From an uncultured Verrucomicrobiales bacterium (GTDB lineage Bacteria; Verrucomicrobiota; Verrucomicrobiia; Verrucomicrobiales; DEV007), in contig CALAHF010000080.1 of the NCBI GenBank assembly GCA_937891465.1, positions 124,001 through 188,000 of the forward strand: a DNA stretch of 64,000 nt, given 5' to 3'. The notes beneath the pieces were generated by a model, which saw only the letters and a list, made by a program, of their open reading frames with translations, was not told the DNA's origin and searched no databases. Below, piece by piece: positions 9,192-17,575 of the stretch. Both the position numbers and the translations under genes were made by a program. Numbering within the stretch: the stretch's first letter is position 1; every line of letters begins with the position of its first letter.

Positions 9192-9234
9192 CGATCCAAC
9201 CCTATCCATTCATCGATCAGACCCTGTTTGATCG
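9192..9234. repeat. Dispersed 21-bp unit, two tandem copies in inverted orientation
   Basis: Units at 9192-9212 and 9214-9234. Read on the minus strand, the second has arms CGATCA and TGATCG, a perfect six-pair stem that differs from the usual CGAACC/GGTTCG, with core AACAGGGTC. It lies between the oxidoreductase and Nudix genes. Confidence 0.75.
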
Positions 9235-9247
9235 TTCAAAAACGAAA

Positions 9248-9790
9248 ATGCACCGAGAGCCGTTTTTAAAACTCCTTGCTGAATACGAAGGTCGGCATCC
9301 TGAAGAATCTGATGTTGTTGATCGGTTCCGCTATTTTGTTTCAGCCCATCCTGATTGCTTCGAGCGCTCACTGCAAATTGGGCATCTGACAGGTTCCGCC
9401 TGGGTTGTGAATGCCGCGGGGGATGCCGTTTTGCTGACGCATCATCGGAAATTGAATATCTGGGTTCAGCCGGGTGGACATGCAGATGGCGAAACCGACA
9501 TTCTTGGTGTCGCATTGAAAGAAGCGGATGAAGAGACGGGTTTGAAGCCGATCGAGGCAATTTCGGACGCGATCTTTGATCTGGATATTCACGAAATTCC
9601 CGCACGGAAAGAGGATCCGGCCCATTTCCACTATGACGTGCGATTTGCGCTCCAGCATTCGGGGGATGGGCGATACGCGATTTCAGAAGAATCTCACGAT
9701 TTGGCATGGGTGTCTTTGGATCAATTGGCTGAATACACCAATGAAGATTCGATCGTTCGAATGAAGAAAAAATTTCGTGCAACGACTTGA
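9248..9790 (+). CDS. Nudix hydrolase
   Basis: 180-residue hydrolase of nucleoside-diphosphate-linked compounds. The Nudix region is PGGHADGETDILGVALKEAD followed by EETGL. It keeps the metal-binding EE pair, with K in place of the usual R and a T in the first Glu position, a variant common in the GGHADG subfamily. The ATG at 9248 is chosen because the longer frame from 9140 runs back through the dispersed repeat and overlaps the preceding gene. The substrate is unknown. Confidence 0.85.
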   Translation: MHREPFLKLLAEYEGRHPEESDVVDRFRYFVSAHPDCFERSLQIGHLTGSAWVVNAAGDAVLLTHHRKLNIWVQPGGHADGETDILGVALKEADEETGLKPIEAISDAIFDLDIHEIPARKEDPAHFHYDVRFALQHSGDGRYAISEESHDLAWVSLDQLAEYTNEDSIVRMKKKFRATT

Positions 9791-9910
9791 GAAAAACAAT
9801 TTAATTCGGATTAATTAATTTTTTATTTTTATTAAATTTATAGCCATCTTAGCTATGTGAATTCTCTCCAAAATTTTCCTTCGGCATAGTCGATCGAGAT
9901 CCAAAGTTCC

Positions 9911-11366
9911 ATGCAGCATCATTTGCCGCCGTACTCTGAATTCTTGTCTTCGGTTCTTGGCGGTGATTCGAACCTTTCGATTTACCTCGTTGGGGCGTGC
10001 GAGCGGCACAATTTTGGTGACATGCTGATGCCTCATGTCATCCAGCAACTGATACAAAAACAGGCGGCGAGTAGTTGTGTGGGACTTATTGATGTCGACT
10101 TGCGGGACGATGGTGGGCACCGTGTGCTTTCGTGTGAGACTGCATTTCGAACCCAAAAAAGCGCGCCGACGGTGATTCATTTTGGTGGGGCGACACTCGG
10201 TTGTGATTTGGCCTACGGATACTCAATGACCACGACTGGTGCGGAGCGTGAGGAGATGGTTCGGATGATGCAAGATGATCCGATGGCAGCAAGAGAATTT
10301 GCCGGGGAACAGACCGGTTTTAAGGGGCATACGGCTTACGTTATTGATGCGAAAACCCGTTGCAAAAATGCAGAAATCTGCGTTTCACGCGGTTGGACTT
10401 TCCGAGCCGGAAACACTCGATGAAGTTCGAAAATCAGAGCTCCTGCGGGTTTTGGGAGAAGCTGATTTTCTGGGCGTTCGGGATTCGACTGGAGCCGATT
10501 TTTTAGAAAAAGAAGGGCTAAGCGTAGAACGAATGCCGTGCGGGGTGACGATGCTCCCACGAGTTTGTCGCAAAGTTTGGGCGAAAAACGAAACCGGGTC
10601 TGCGATGGCAGCTGTGAAAGAGCGTTTTCCGAAAGGTTGGATTTCGGTTCAGGTAAGCGGGTATCGTAAAAAGACCTTCAAACCGCTGATCAAATCGATC
10701 GCTGAAAAATGCGCTCGAATGAATCTCGGAGTGGTGTTTTTTGCTGCCGGAACGGCCACTGGTCATGATGACGTTGTTGAGTTGGCAAAGCGGGCGAATT
10801 CTTTCCCCGAAAATGGCGCCATGTTTTTCCCGTTTCGAAATATTTGGGATATTTCGTCGCTGATCAGCGAATCTCAGATGTGTATCGGTACAAGCCTACA
10901 TGGACGAATTGTGGCGATGTCGGCGGGAATTCCGCGGATTAATCTGGCGGTGAATTTTACGAAAATTAAATCATACTGCCGTTTGTGGGAGCATTCTGCC
11001 GTGCCGTTCGAATTAACCGCCGAGCAGTTGGGAGATCATTTTGAAAATCTCATCGAAATGGACCGCGGGATGTTGAAGGCACATAGTTTGTGGCTCCAAG
11101 AATCATATCTGACGTCATTTGAGAAAATGTGTCAGGCTACAGGTCTGAAGCAGGCTGATTTGGTTGCACTTTCCGATGGGAATCACGGCGAAGCACTGAA
11201 AAATTCCCAGAGCTTAATGTCGGAATGGGCTAGCGATCCGAAGACCCTAAAAATGCTGAAACGCATCAGCCGGCGTCGTAAAAAACGCCGCGAAGGGGTT
11301 CGGGCGACGAAGTCAAAACCGTCTTCAAAAAGCGAATCTACTCCGCTTTCTCGCCTCCCGCATTGA
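9911..11366 (+). pseudogene. Polysaccharide pyruvyl transferase family protein, interrupted by a +1 frameshift
   Basis: Two overlapping frames (9911-10423 and 10275-11366) together make one PS_pyruv_trans protein. The first holds the family N-terminus (ACERHNFGDMLMPHVI). The second holds the C-terminal nucleotide-sugar region (MCIGTSLHGRIVAMSAGIP). The switch is near 10365-10375, at AATGCAGAAATC. Removing one A restores K-N-A-E-S-A-F-H-A-V-G and a 484-residue frame (1456 nt = 3x485+1). Members add a pyruvate ketal to exopolysaccharide sugars. It could be a sequencing error, a true mutation or programmed slippage. The 3' end overlaps the convergent dehydrogenase gene by 29 bp. Confidence 0.75.
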
Positions 11367-13011
11367 TCGATAAGATCGCGTCGATCATTTGCTGGGTCTC
11401 CTCGATATTATGCTGCGGATGCGGTGGCATTGGAACTTCGCCCCACGCTCCCATACCGCCTGAGAGGATTTTTTGAGCGAGTCGATCTCGAGCTTCGGGA
11501 TCCTTGCGGTATTTTTTGGCAACGTCTTGATAAGTCGGTCCGATCGACTTTTGCTCGGTCATATGACAAGCGAGACAAGTGGTTTTCGCGATCATTTTTG
11601 AGCCGGGATGATCCAAATCGAGCCCTTTCATTCGAGGATCGGCCGCCGACAAGTCGATCGAAATCGGCGTCTCCGAATAGGTGATTTTCTTTAATGTCCC
11701 ATCCGCGCTGTCGTACCAGCCGGAACCATATTCGAGCAGGTAAATCTCGCCCTGCGCGCCGGTCTCCATGTCCACCGGATGCACAAAAAGGTGACGGGAG
11801 AGCCACGGTTCGTTCCAGACGATTCCACCCTGTTCATCAAGCTTGATAGCGCGAATCCAAGCACTCGTCCAATCGTAAACAAGCAGGCAATTGTCGAGTT
11901 CAGCAGGCAGTCGACCCGGGTTTTGTGGGAAGTTTTCCACATGATAAACCGGTCCAGCGCAGGCCGAGGCTCGCGGGTAAAACCAGAGCGGTTTGGTTGC
12001 CGCAGGAAGTGATTTCAGCCCTGTGCTGTTGGGGGAATTGTTGAGCGGTTTTTCCCAGCTGAAAGGAGAACCAAGCCTATTGTTTTTGAAATTAAAATCG
12101 GTGTAGGCTTTGTTGTCGGCGACAAAATACGGCCAGCCAAAATTACCTGCTTTTTTAGCCTGATTGATCTCATCAAACCCGCTTGAGCCTCGATCCGTGT
12201 CATCGCCTGCGTCCGGGCCAACTTCGCCCCAGTAAACAAATCCAGTCGCAGAATCGACTGACATTCGGAACGGATTGCGACAGCCCATCGCGTAGATTTC
12301 CGGACGCGTGTTTGGAGTTCCTTCGGCGAAAAGGTTGCCGTCAGGAATGTCATATCCACCTTCGGGTTTTGGGCGAACGCGGAGAATTTTTCCGCGCAAA
12401 TCGTTGGTGTTCCCAGCTGAACGCTGCGCGTCAAATTCGTGATGCCCCTGGCGTTCATCAATCGGAGCTGAGCCATTTGATTTAAACGGGCAGGTGTTAT
12501 CGCCGGTCGAAAGAAACAGGTTTCCGTTTGGTCCGAATGTGAGTGACCCACCTTCATGGCAGACTGCATTTTCGCGGTCGTGTTCGAACTCAAGAATCAG
12601 AGTTTCGTTCGCGAGCTTTTCATTTTTAAACGTAAATTTTGCAAGCCGCTGAACCGGTTTTTCAGGCGCCGAGTAGAACAAATACAGCCATTGGTTGTAA
12701 TCGAATTCTGGATCGAGTGTGATGCCGAGAAGACCTGCCTCGCGTGCATGAGAATCGTTACGAACCTCCACTTCAATGGTTGCGATCGTTTTCGTCGAAC
12801 CGTCTTTGGGATCGAATAATTTCACGCTGCCAGTTCTCTCGACGATGAATACCCGACCATCATTCGTTGGTGCAATTTCCATCGCATCAACCAATCCAGT
12901 AGCTACCGTTTCGACTTCAAAATGTTCATCGGCCGGCAAGCGCTTTTCCTCTGCGAATGCAGAAGCAAAAACTCCCAAAATGGAAGTGAGTGTCAGAATG
13001 TTTTGAAGCAT
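11338..13011 (-). CDS. PQQ-dependent sugar dehydrogenase (glucose/sorbosone type) with C-terminal cytochrome c domain
   Basis: 557-residue exported protein. Signal peptide MLQNILTLTSILGVFASAFA is followed by a six-bladed propeller typical of soluble quinoprotein sugar dehydrogenases (VDAMEIAPTNDGRVFIVERTG, SLTFGPNGNLFLSTGDN, ILRVRPKPEGGYDIPDGN, AMGCRNPFRMSVD). The C-terminal ~90 residues form a small cytochrome c with CLACH and a distal Met-containing segment (GEVPMPPHP). It oxidises a sugar in the periplasm and passes electrons to its own heme. ATG at 13011 is preferred over 13053, which would put 14 residues before the signal peptide. It is convergent with the pyruvyl transferase gene. Confidence 0.88.
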   Translation of the reverse strand: MLQNILTLTSILGVFASAFAEEKRLPADEHFEVETVATGLVDAMEIAPTNDGRVFIVERTGSVKLFDPKDGSTKTIATIEVEVRNDSHAREAGLLGITLDPEFDYNQWLYLFYSAPEKPVQRLAKFTFKNEKLANETLILEFEHDRENAVCHEGGSLTFGPNGNLFLSTGDNTCPFKSNGSAPIDERQGHHEFDAQRSAGNTNDLRGKILRVRPKPEGGYDIPDGNLFAEGTPNTRPEIYAMGCRNPFRMSVDSATGFVYWGEVGPDAGDDTDRGSSGFDEINQAKKAGNFGWPYFVADNKAYTDFNFKNNRLGSPFSWEKPLNNSPNSTGLKSLPAATKPLWFYPRASACAGPVYHVENFPQNPGRLPAELDNCLLVYDWTSAWIRAIKLDEQGGIVWNEPWLSRHLFVHPVDMETGAQGEIYLLEYGSGWYDSADGTLKKITYSETPISIDLSAADPRMKGLDLDHPGSKMIAKTTCLACHMTEQKSIGPTYQDVAKKYRKDPEARDRLAQKILSGGMGAWGEVPMPPHPQHNIEETQQMIDAILSINAGGEKAE

Positions 13012-13112
13012 ATCTGAGGTATACCGGAATCGAAGGCTTTTTTCAATTCGCACTTTTCAGGGGACTGATTCGGGCGATTGCGGAATATTTTTGCCGCCGT
13101 TAGGCTGAGGCC

Positions 13113-13871
13113 ATGAAACACGTTTTCTTTTCCATTCTCGGCATTTTTGGAATGTTCGCAGTTGCCAATTCGCAGGATGATTCGTCAAAGAAATTCTATC
13201 TCATTGGAAATTCCCTGACGTGGGACACCGTTCCATCAAAACTTGATGGCGATGTTCAATGGCATGTGGGCTGCGGAAAAAGCCTCCCGTTTTTGTTCGA
13301 GAATCCAGCCGATCCTTGTGTGAAGACTTCAACGTTTTGGCCGGGTGCTTTAAAAGCAAAGCAATATGATTTTGTATCTGTTCAATCGCATTATGGTTCG
13401 ACGCTGGAGCAGGATGCTGTGGTGATTTCCGAGTGGATGGAGCTTCAGTCTAAGGCCATTTTTGTCATTCACACCGGCTGGGCAAGATCGGCTGAGCGTG
13501 GTGAAGAATGGGCCAGCACGGAGGCTGGTGGAGCGATGAAACATAGTCTCGCCTATATCGATGCGCTCATTGTGTTGCTGAAAAAAAATCATCCTGCTCG
13601 CGATATTCGTCGAACGTGGGCGATGGATTTGCTGGCGAAAGTCGCCGCCGACGCTGAAGCGGGAAAAGCTCCGATTTCAGATGTCGCTGAACTCTACCGC
13701 GATAAAATTCACATGAATGTCGTTACCGGCCGTTATCTCATGCACAACGCGATGCGCCAGGCTCTGGGGCAGCCGCGGTCCGTTGTGGGTTTTGAGAAAA
13801 TTGAGCCAAAGATGAAATTGTATCTAGATTCCGTTTTGGATACGCTCGATCAAAACGGAGGTTCCGAATAA
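13113..13871 (+). CDS. Secreted SGNH-hydrolase-like protein
   Basis: 252-residue protein with signal peptide MKHVFFSILGIFGMFAVANS and an early block FYLIGNSLTWDT. In GNSLT the Ser matches block I of SGNH esterases, although GDS is usual. A C-terminal DKIHMNVVTGRYL carries a His in the position expected for the catalytic D-x2-H. A deacetylase or carbohydrate esterase role is plausible but unproven. It runs convergently into the RluA gene with a 22-bp overlap of coding ends. Confidence 0.65.
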   Translation: MKHVFFSILGIFGMFAVANSQDDSSKKFYLIGNSLTWDTVPSKLDGDVQWHVGCGKSLPFLFENPADPCVKTSTFWPGALKAKQYDFVSVQSHYGSTLEQDAVVISEWMELQSKAIFVIHTGWARSAERGEEWASTEAGGAMKHSLAYIDALIVLLKKNHPARDIRRTWAMDLLAKVAADAEAGKAPISDVAELYRDKIHMNVVTGRYLMHNAMRQALGQPRSVVGFEKIEPKMKLYLDSVLDTLDQNGGSE

Positions 13872-14500
13872 AACGTCGTTTGCTCGCCCGTTGTCGGGTG
13901 CGAAAAAGTCAGTTCGCAGGCGTGCAATCTCATTTCCGCAGGGCCGGTACCATTTCCGTAAAGTGGATCACCGACAATTGGAATTCCGAAGCCTTTTTCA
14001 TGCGCGGAGTGTAATCGCAGTTGATGCGTTCGGCCAGTTACAGGCACAAATTCGATTCGAGACTGCCCGTTTTCGTCGCCAACTTTTTTCCAGTGGGAAA
14101 TGCCCATTTTTCCAAATTCAGGGTCGTAAATTTGATGCGGGCGGTTGTCGATATCGAGACGGAAGGGCAGCTCAATGGTTCCTGAATCCTCGTCTCGCTC
14201 AAGAATTCCATCGAGCAACGCGATGTAGCGTTTTTTGGTTTCCCGCTCCTGAAACTGCCTCGACAAATTTCGATGTGCTTCGGCAGTCAGGGTAACCAAA
14301 AGAATTCCTGACGTATCCATATCCAGCCGATGCGGCGCAGGTTGCTCGATGCAATCCGGGTACAACGCTCGAATCCGGGCCGTCACGCAATCTGCTTTCT
14401 CTGGTCCCCGACCCGGAACAGATAGCATCCCGCTGGGCTTTTCCACGACGACGAATTCGGCTTCTTCGTGAAGAATTTTTATTTGAAGGTCAGGATTCAT
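13850..14500 (-). CDS. RluA-family pseudouridine synthase, catalytic domain only
   Basis: 216-residue RNA pseudouridine synthase. VVEKPSGMLSVPGRG opens the fold, HRLDMDTSGILL carries the catalytic Asp, and GRTHQLRLHSAH is the conserved motif III. There is no S4 domain. In many Gammaproteobacteria this catalytic domain is the C-terminal half of one long protein whose N-terminal half matches the gene just upstream (14568-15320). Here the two are separate, with a repeat pair in the 67-bp gap. Likely substrates are tRNA or 23S rRNA positions as in RluA. Coding ends overlap those of the convergent SGNH gene. Confidence 0.9.
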   Translation of the reverse strand: MNPDLQIKILHEEAEFVVVEKPSGMLSVPGRGPEKADCVTARIRALYPDCIEQPAPHRLDMDTSGILLVTLTAEAHRNLSRQFQERETKKRYIALLDGILERDEDSGTIELPFRLDIDNRPHQIYDPEFGKMGISHWKKVGDENGQSRIEFVPVTGRTHQLRLHSAHEKGFGIPIVGDPLYGNGTGPAEMRLHACELTFSHPTTGEQTTFYSEPPF

Positions 14501-14513
14501 TTTTGGAGGAAAA

Positions 14514-14556
14514 CGAATGAATAGGGTCTGTTCATCGAACGTACCCTATTGGTTCG
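14514..14556. repeat. Dispersed 21-bp unit, inverted pair between the split RluA genes
   Basis: Forward unit 14514-14534 (core AATAGGGTC) and inverted unit 14536-14556 (core TACCCTATT on plus), making a long imperfect palindrome. It occupies most of the gap between the RluA N-terminal-module gene and the catalytic-domain gene. Confidence 0.85.
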
Positions 14557-14567
14557 TGTGAGTGATT

Positions 14568-15320
14568 CTAGTCCACACCACACAGCATGAAACCGAGGAT
14601 TGGCTGGCATTTGTCTTCGCAGCAGCTGAAGAATTCGCCGGGCTGTTTGCGGCCAGAACTGTTGGGTCCGCCCCAATAAAATTCAGCGAGGCCGAGTGGC
14701 TTGAGCCCGTTTTTCGCGGCGTGATTTAACAATTTTGGGGCGCAGCATTCACCGACGCCGCCGGGGATGGAATCGGGTTTTAGAAAAATGTCGCGCAGCG
14801 GACGGGTTTCGCCTCGGAAATTGGTGAACTCGTAAAAGTCATGGATCTCCCGCATCAAGTTTTGGGAGAATTGTTTTCGTTCCTCAAAAATGGCGGCTCC
14901 AGCGCTGGTTTCGCGTCCGTGACCATTCATTTCCGCAGTCATCGCTTTGATTTTCTGTTGCCCTGGGAAAACCTGCTCTGCGAAAATTTTGGGATCGAGC
15001 ATCGACGAAACCCAGCCGGGGACTTTGCGAATACCGCCGGCGAGCGATGAAAAGGCGCGCAATATTTTCTGTTCTCCCGATTCGTTTTCGCATTCTAAAA
15101 TGCCAAACATGTGGCCGCGATCTCCGGGAAACAGTTGGTCGAATCCGAATTGAGGGTCAGCTTGCGATTCATCATTGATGAAATCGAGTCGCTTGAATTT
15201 TTCGAAATCACGCAGCAATTCCTGCGCGAGTTCGATCGCATTGCCGGTCGGCAGCGAATGAACGCGGTCGCAATCGTGACAAAAGCCGAAACAGTTTTCA
15301 GAATGATTTTTGGACAACAT
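14568..15320 (-). CDS. N-terminal module of RluA-type pseudouridine synthase as a stand-alone protein
   Basis: 250-residue protein matching the long N-terminal extension of fused RluA-family proteins. It has a Cys-containing N-terminus (CFGFCHDCDRVHSLPTG), a central helical part and a strongly conserved end (GGVGECCAPKLLNHAAKNGL, LAEFYWGG, CCEDKCQPILGFML). In fused homologues this end leads straight into the catalytic domain. Cysteines at both ends suggest metal binding. It is encoded just upstream of the catalytic-domain gene. ATG at 15320 is preferred over 15362 because the longer frame would extend into the divergent glpD gene. The recognition of the fused relatives is from memory. Confidence 0.75.
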   Translation of the reverse strand: MLSKNHSENCFGFCHDCDRVHSLPTGNAIELAQELLRDFEKFKRLDFINDESQADPQFGFDQLFPGDRGHMFGILECENESGEQKILRAFSSLAGGIRKVPGWVSSMLDPKIFAEQVFPGQQKIKAMTAEMNGHGRETSAGAAIFEERKQFSQNLMREIHDFYEFTNFRGETRPLRDIFLKPDSIPGGVGECCAPKLLNHAAKNGLKPLGLAEFYWGGPNSSGRKQPGEFFSCCEDKCQPILGFMLCGVD

Positions 15321-15345
15321 GGCTGATTGCGTGATCTGTAACCCA

Positions 15346-16851
15346 ATGAACCGATCTCGCATGCTTGATCAACTGGCTGATTCATTGGTGAAATGGGACA
15401 TCATTATTATTGGTGGTGGTGCAACGGGACTTGGTATCGCGGTCGATTCAGCTACCCGGGGCTTGAAAACCTTGCTTGTGGAGCAGGCTGATTTTTCTGA
15501 AGGCACATCCTCGCGCAGCACGAAATTGGTCCACGGCGGCGTTCGCTATCTTCGTGGAGGCGAGATTGGGCTTGTTCGCGAATCGCTGCGGGAACGCGGT
15601 CGATTGTTGAAGAATGCAGCCAATTTGGTGAAACCGTTATCGTTCGTCGTGCCAGCTTATCGCTGGTATGAGCGATTTTTTTATGGGGTTGGGCTGGTGA
15701 TGTATGATTTTCTGGCTGGAAAATTAGGGATCGAAAAAACGGGTCATTTTTCTAAAGAAAAAACGCTTAACCATATTCCGAACCTGAATCCCGATGGCCT
15801 TTACGGCAGTACGTTTTATTGGGATGGGCAGTTTGATGACGCGCGTTTAGCCGTGGCGATGGCGCGAACTGCGGCCGCGAATGATGCCACGGTTTTGAAT
15901 TATGTGCGGGTTAACGGTCTGATAAAAAACGACTCTGACAAAGTAGTCGGAATCGAAGCTGAAGATCAGATTTCGGGTACTAAATATGAAGCGGTCGGAA
16001 AAATCGTCATCAACGCGACGGGTGTTTTTACCGATTCCGTTCGCAAAATGGATGATCCGAAATCGGCTAATGTGATCCAGCCGAGTCAGGGAATTCATAT
16101 TGTGCTCGATGCGGAATTTCTCGGTGGAGACACGGCGATCATGATCCCAAACACGGATGACGGGCGCGTTCTGTTTGCGATTCCGTGGTATGGAAAAGTG
16201 CTGCTAGGAACCACTGACACGGGTAATGTTCCAGTGGAATTGGAGCCGAAACCGCGTCAGGAGGAAATTGATTATCTGATCGAACACGCGGGGCGGTATT
16301 TGCAGAACAAGCCGACGCACGCGGATATTCGAGCAACGTTTGCCGGGCTGCGACCGTTGGTGAAACCTCCGGAAACCGGCGCTGGTGATACGTCGAAAAT
16401 TTCGCGAAGCCACGGTCTGTTCGTGAGTGATTCGGGCCTGCTGACCATGGCTGGCGGGAAATGGACAACTTATCGCCAAATGGCGGAAGATGCGGTGGGC
16501 CGGGCAATTGAGCTTACGGGGATTTCTACGAACCAACCCTGTTCGACCGGTGAACTGACCCTGTTGGATCGTGAAGATGAGGAAGTGGAAGCGCTTGCTA
16601 AAAAGGATCCCGCATTGCTGGAAAAACTGGATCCGGCTCTGCCGTGGCGGATGGGAGATGTGGTCTACGCAGTAAGAAATGAAATGGCTCAGACCCTTCT
16701 CGATGTGTTGTCGCGTCGGACTCGTATTATGTTTTTGGATGAGACGGCGGCGAAAAAATGTTCGCATCCCGTAGTGCAACTAATGGCACGCGAGCTTGGA
16801 AAAAACGAAGCGTGGATTGCGGAACAATTAAAAATACTGCGCGAAATGTGA
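15346..16851 (+). CDS. glpD: Aerobic glycerol-3-phosphate dehydrogenase (FAD)
   Basis: 501-residue peripheral membrane flavoprotein that oxidises glycerol-3-phosphate to dihydroxyacetone phosphate and feeds the quinone pool. It has the FAD dinucleotide fold IIIIGGGATGLG near the N-terminus, SSRSTKLVHGGVRYL, and a substrate and FAD C-terminal motif GGKWTTYRQMAEDA. ATG at 15346 gives the usual GlpD N-terminus (MNRSRMLDQL). Frames from 15310 would add an unusual leader. The gap to the divergent RluA-module gene is only 25 bp, so the promoters must lie inside the coding sequences. Codons for about residues 395-409 (16529-16571) come from two dispersed repeat units, in the linker after the FAD domain (PCSTGELTLLDRE). 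Confidence 0.93.
   Translation: MNRSRMLDQLADSLVKWDIIIIGGGATGLGIAVDSATRGLKTLLVEQADFSEGTSSRSTKLVHGGVRYLRGGEIGLVRESLRERGRLLKNAANLVKPLSFVVPAYRWYERFFYGVGLVMYDFLAGKLGIEKTGHFSKEKTLNHIPNLNPDGLYGSTFYWDGQFDDARLAVAMARTAAANDATVLNYVRVNGLIKNDSDKVVGIEAEDQISGTKYEAVGKIVINATGVFTDSVRKMDDPKSANVIQPSQGIHIVLDAEFLGGDTAIMIPNTDDGRVLFAIPWYGKVLLGTTDTGNVPVELEPKPRQEEIDYLIEHAGRYLQNKPTHADIRATFAGLRPLVKPPETGAGDTSKISRSHGLFVSDSGLLTMAGGKWTTYRQMAEDAVGRAIELTGISTNQPCSTGELTLLDREDEEVEALAKKDPALLEKLDPALPWRMGDVVYAVRNEMAQTLLDVLSRRTRIMFLDETAAKKCSHPVVQLMARELGKNEAWIAEQLKILREM
16529..16571. repeat. Dispersed 21-bp unit, two copies inside glpD coding sequence
   Basis: Units 16529-16549 and 16551-16571, both in inverted orientation relative to the consensus. 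The second matches nearly throughout (arms TGAACT / GGATCG, core GACCCTGTT on plus). They are translated in frame within GlpD. The local protein pattern (PC-x-T) is also normal for GlpD, so exaptation or partial coincidence cannot be separated by eye. Confidence 0.55.
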
Positions 16852-16950
16852 GTTTTGTTACAACGATTTATGACGTGATCGTCTCTCAAAGTCGGTTCGA
16901 CAAAAATCTGATTTGAACGAAGTTATGGAAACTCGAATTCCCCGAATTTA

Positions 16951-17454
16951 ATGAAAACTTCCATTTTTTTGTTCACCCTTCTTTCAATTCCGTTTTCAGC
17001 TGTGAATGCTGATGAAGCGGGTTTCGCGGCTTATGATAAGGACCGGGATGGCACGGTAACGTATGCGGAGCTTGGAAAAGAGAAGAAATTGGATTTTGAT
17101 CGGCTGGATCGGAATCGGGATAAGAATCTGAGCGAAGCTGAATTTGCTGCGGCAGAAAAGAAAGAGGACGCTCCTGAGTCGCTTTTTGATACTCCTGAAT
17201 TTGCCGCACTTGATGCCGATAAAAATGGGCAGCTTTCGCTCGCTGAATTTGGCACGTCGATCAAAAACATGATCGCTAGCATGGACAAGTCTTCGGACTC
17301 GGCTGTGAGCAAAGATGAATATCTTGCCGCTGAAAAAGCCATGGCTGCGGCTGTTCCGGCTGGAAGTGAGAAAAAAGGTTCAGCAGCGAAAAAGGGATCG
17401 GCTGCGAAGAAAGGAACTCCACCGAAGCCTGAAGCGAAGAAAACGGATTCGTAA
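16951..17454 (+). CDS. Exported EF-hand protein with Lys/Ala-rich tail
   Basis: 167 residues: signal peptide (MKTSIFLFTLLSIPFSAVNA), then four EF-hand-like calcium loops (DKDRDGTVTYAE, DRNRDKNLSEAE, DADKNGQLSLAE and the weaker DKSSDSAVSKDE), then a basic tail with tandem KKGSAA repeats. The first three loops keep the acidic 1, 3 and 5 pattern. The third has Gly at position 6 and looks most functional. It probably binds calcium outside the membrane. It ends 65 bp before a strong terminator and precedes a sulfatase gene on the same strand. Confidence 0.85.
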   Translation: MKTSIFLFTLLSIPFSAVNADEAGFAAYDKDRDGTVTYAELGKEKKLDFDRLDRNRDKNLSEAEFAAAEKKEDAPESLFDTPEFAALDADKNGQLSLAEFGTSIKNMIASMDKSSDSAVSKDEYLAAEKAMAAAVPAGSEKKGSAAKKGSAAKKGTPPKPEAKKTDS

Positions 17455-17519
17455 TCCGATCAGCGAATTCAACTGCAATTCCGTTTGTGCAGACACACAA
17501 TGGTCTTGTCGATTTTTGA

Positions 17520-17548
17520 GGCTCCTGCATGATTGCCGGAGCCTTTTT
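17520..17548 (+). terminator. Rho-independent terminator after the EF-hand gene
   Basis: GGCTCC at 17520-17525 pairs with GGAGCC at 17538-17543, followed directly by TTTTT at 17544-17548. It separates the EF-hand gene from the sulfatase gene starting at 17576. Confidence 0.85.
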
Positions 17549-17575
17549 GCTATCCGAAACTTCCATTATTTGTTT

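Noticed and set aside
9140-9247. Longer 5' end for the Nudix gene
   Set aside because: It overlaps the previous gene and is translated from repeat units.
16885-16925. Possible further copy of the 21-bp unit after glpD
   Set aside because: Only GTCGGTTCGACA matches; the core AGGGT is absent.
17315-17575. Longer 5' end for the first sulfatase
   Set aside because: The extension overlaps the EF-hand gene and a strong terminator; the signal peptide begins at ATG 17576.
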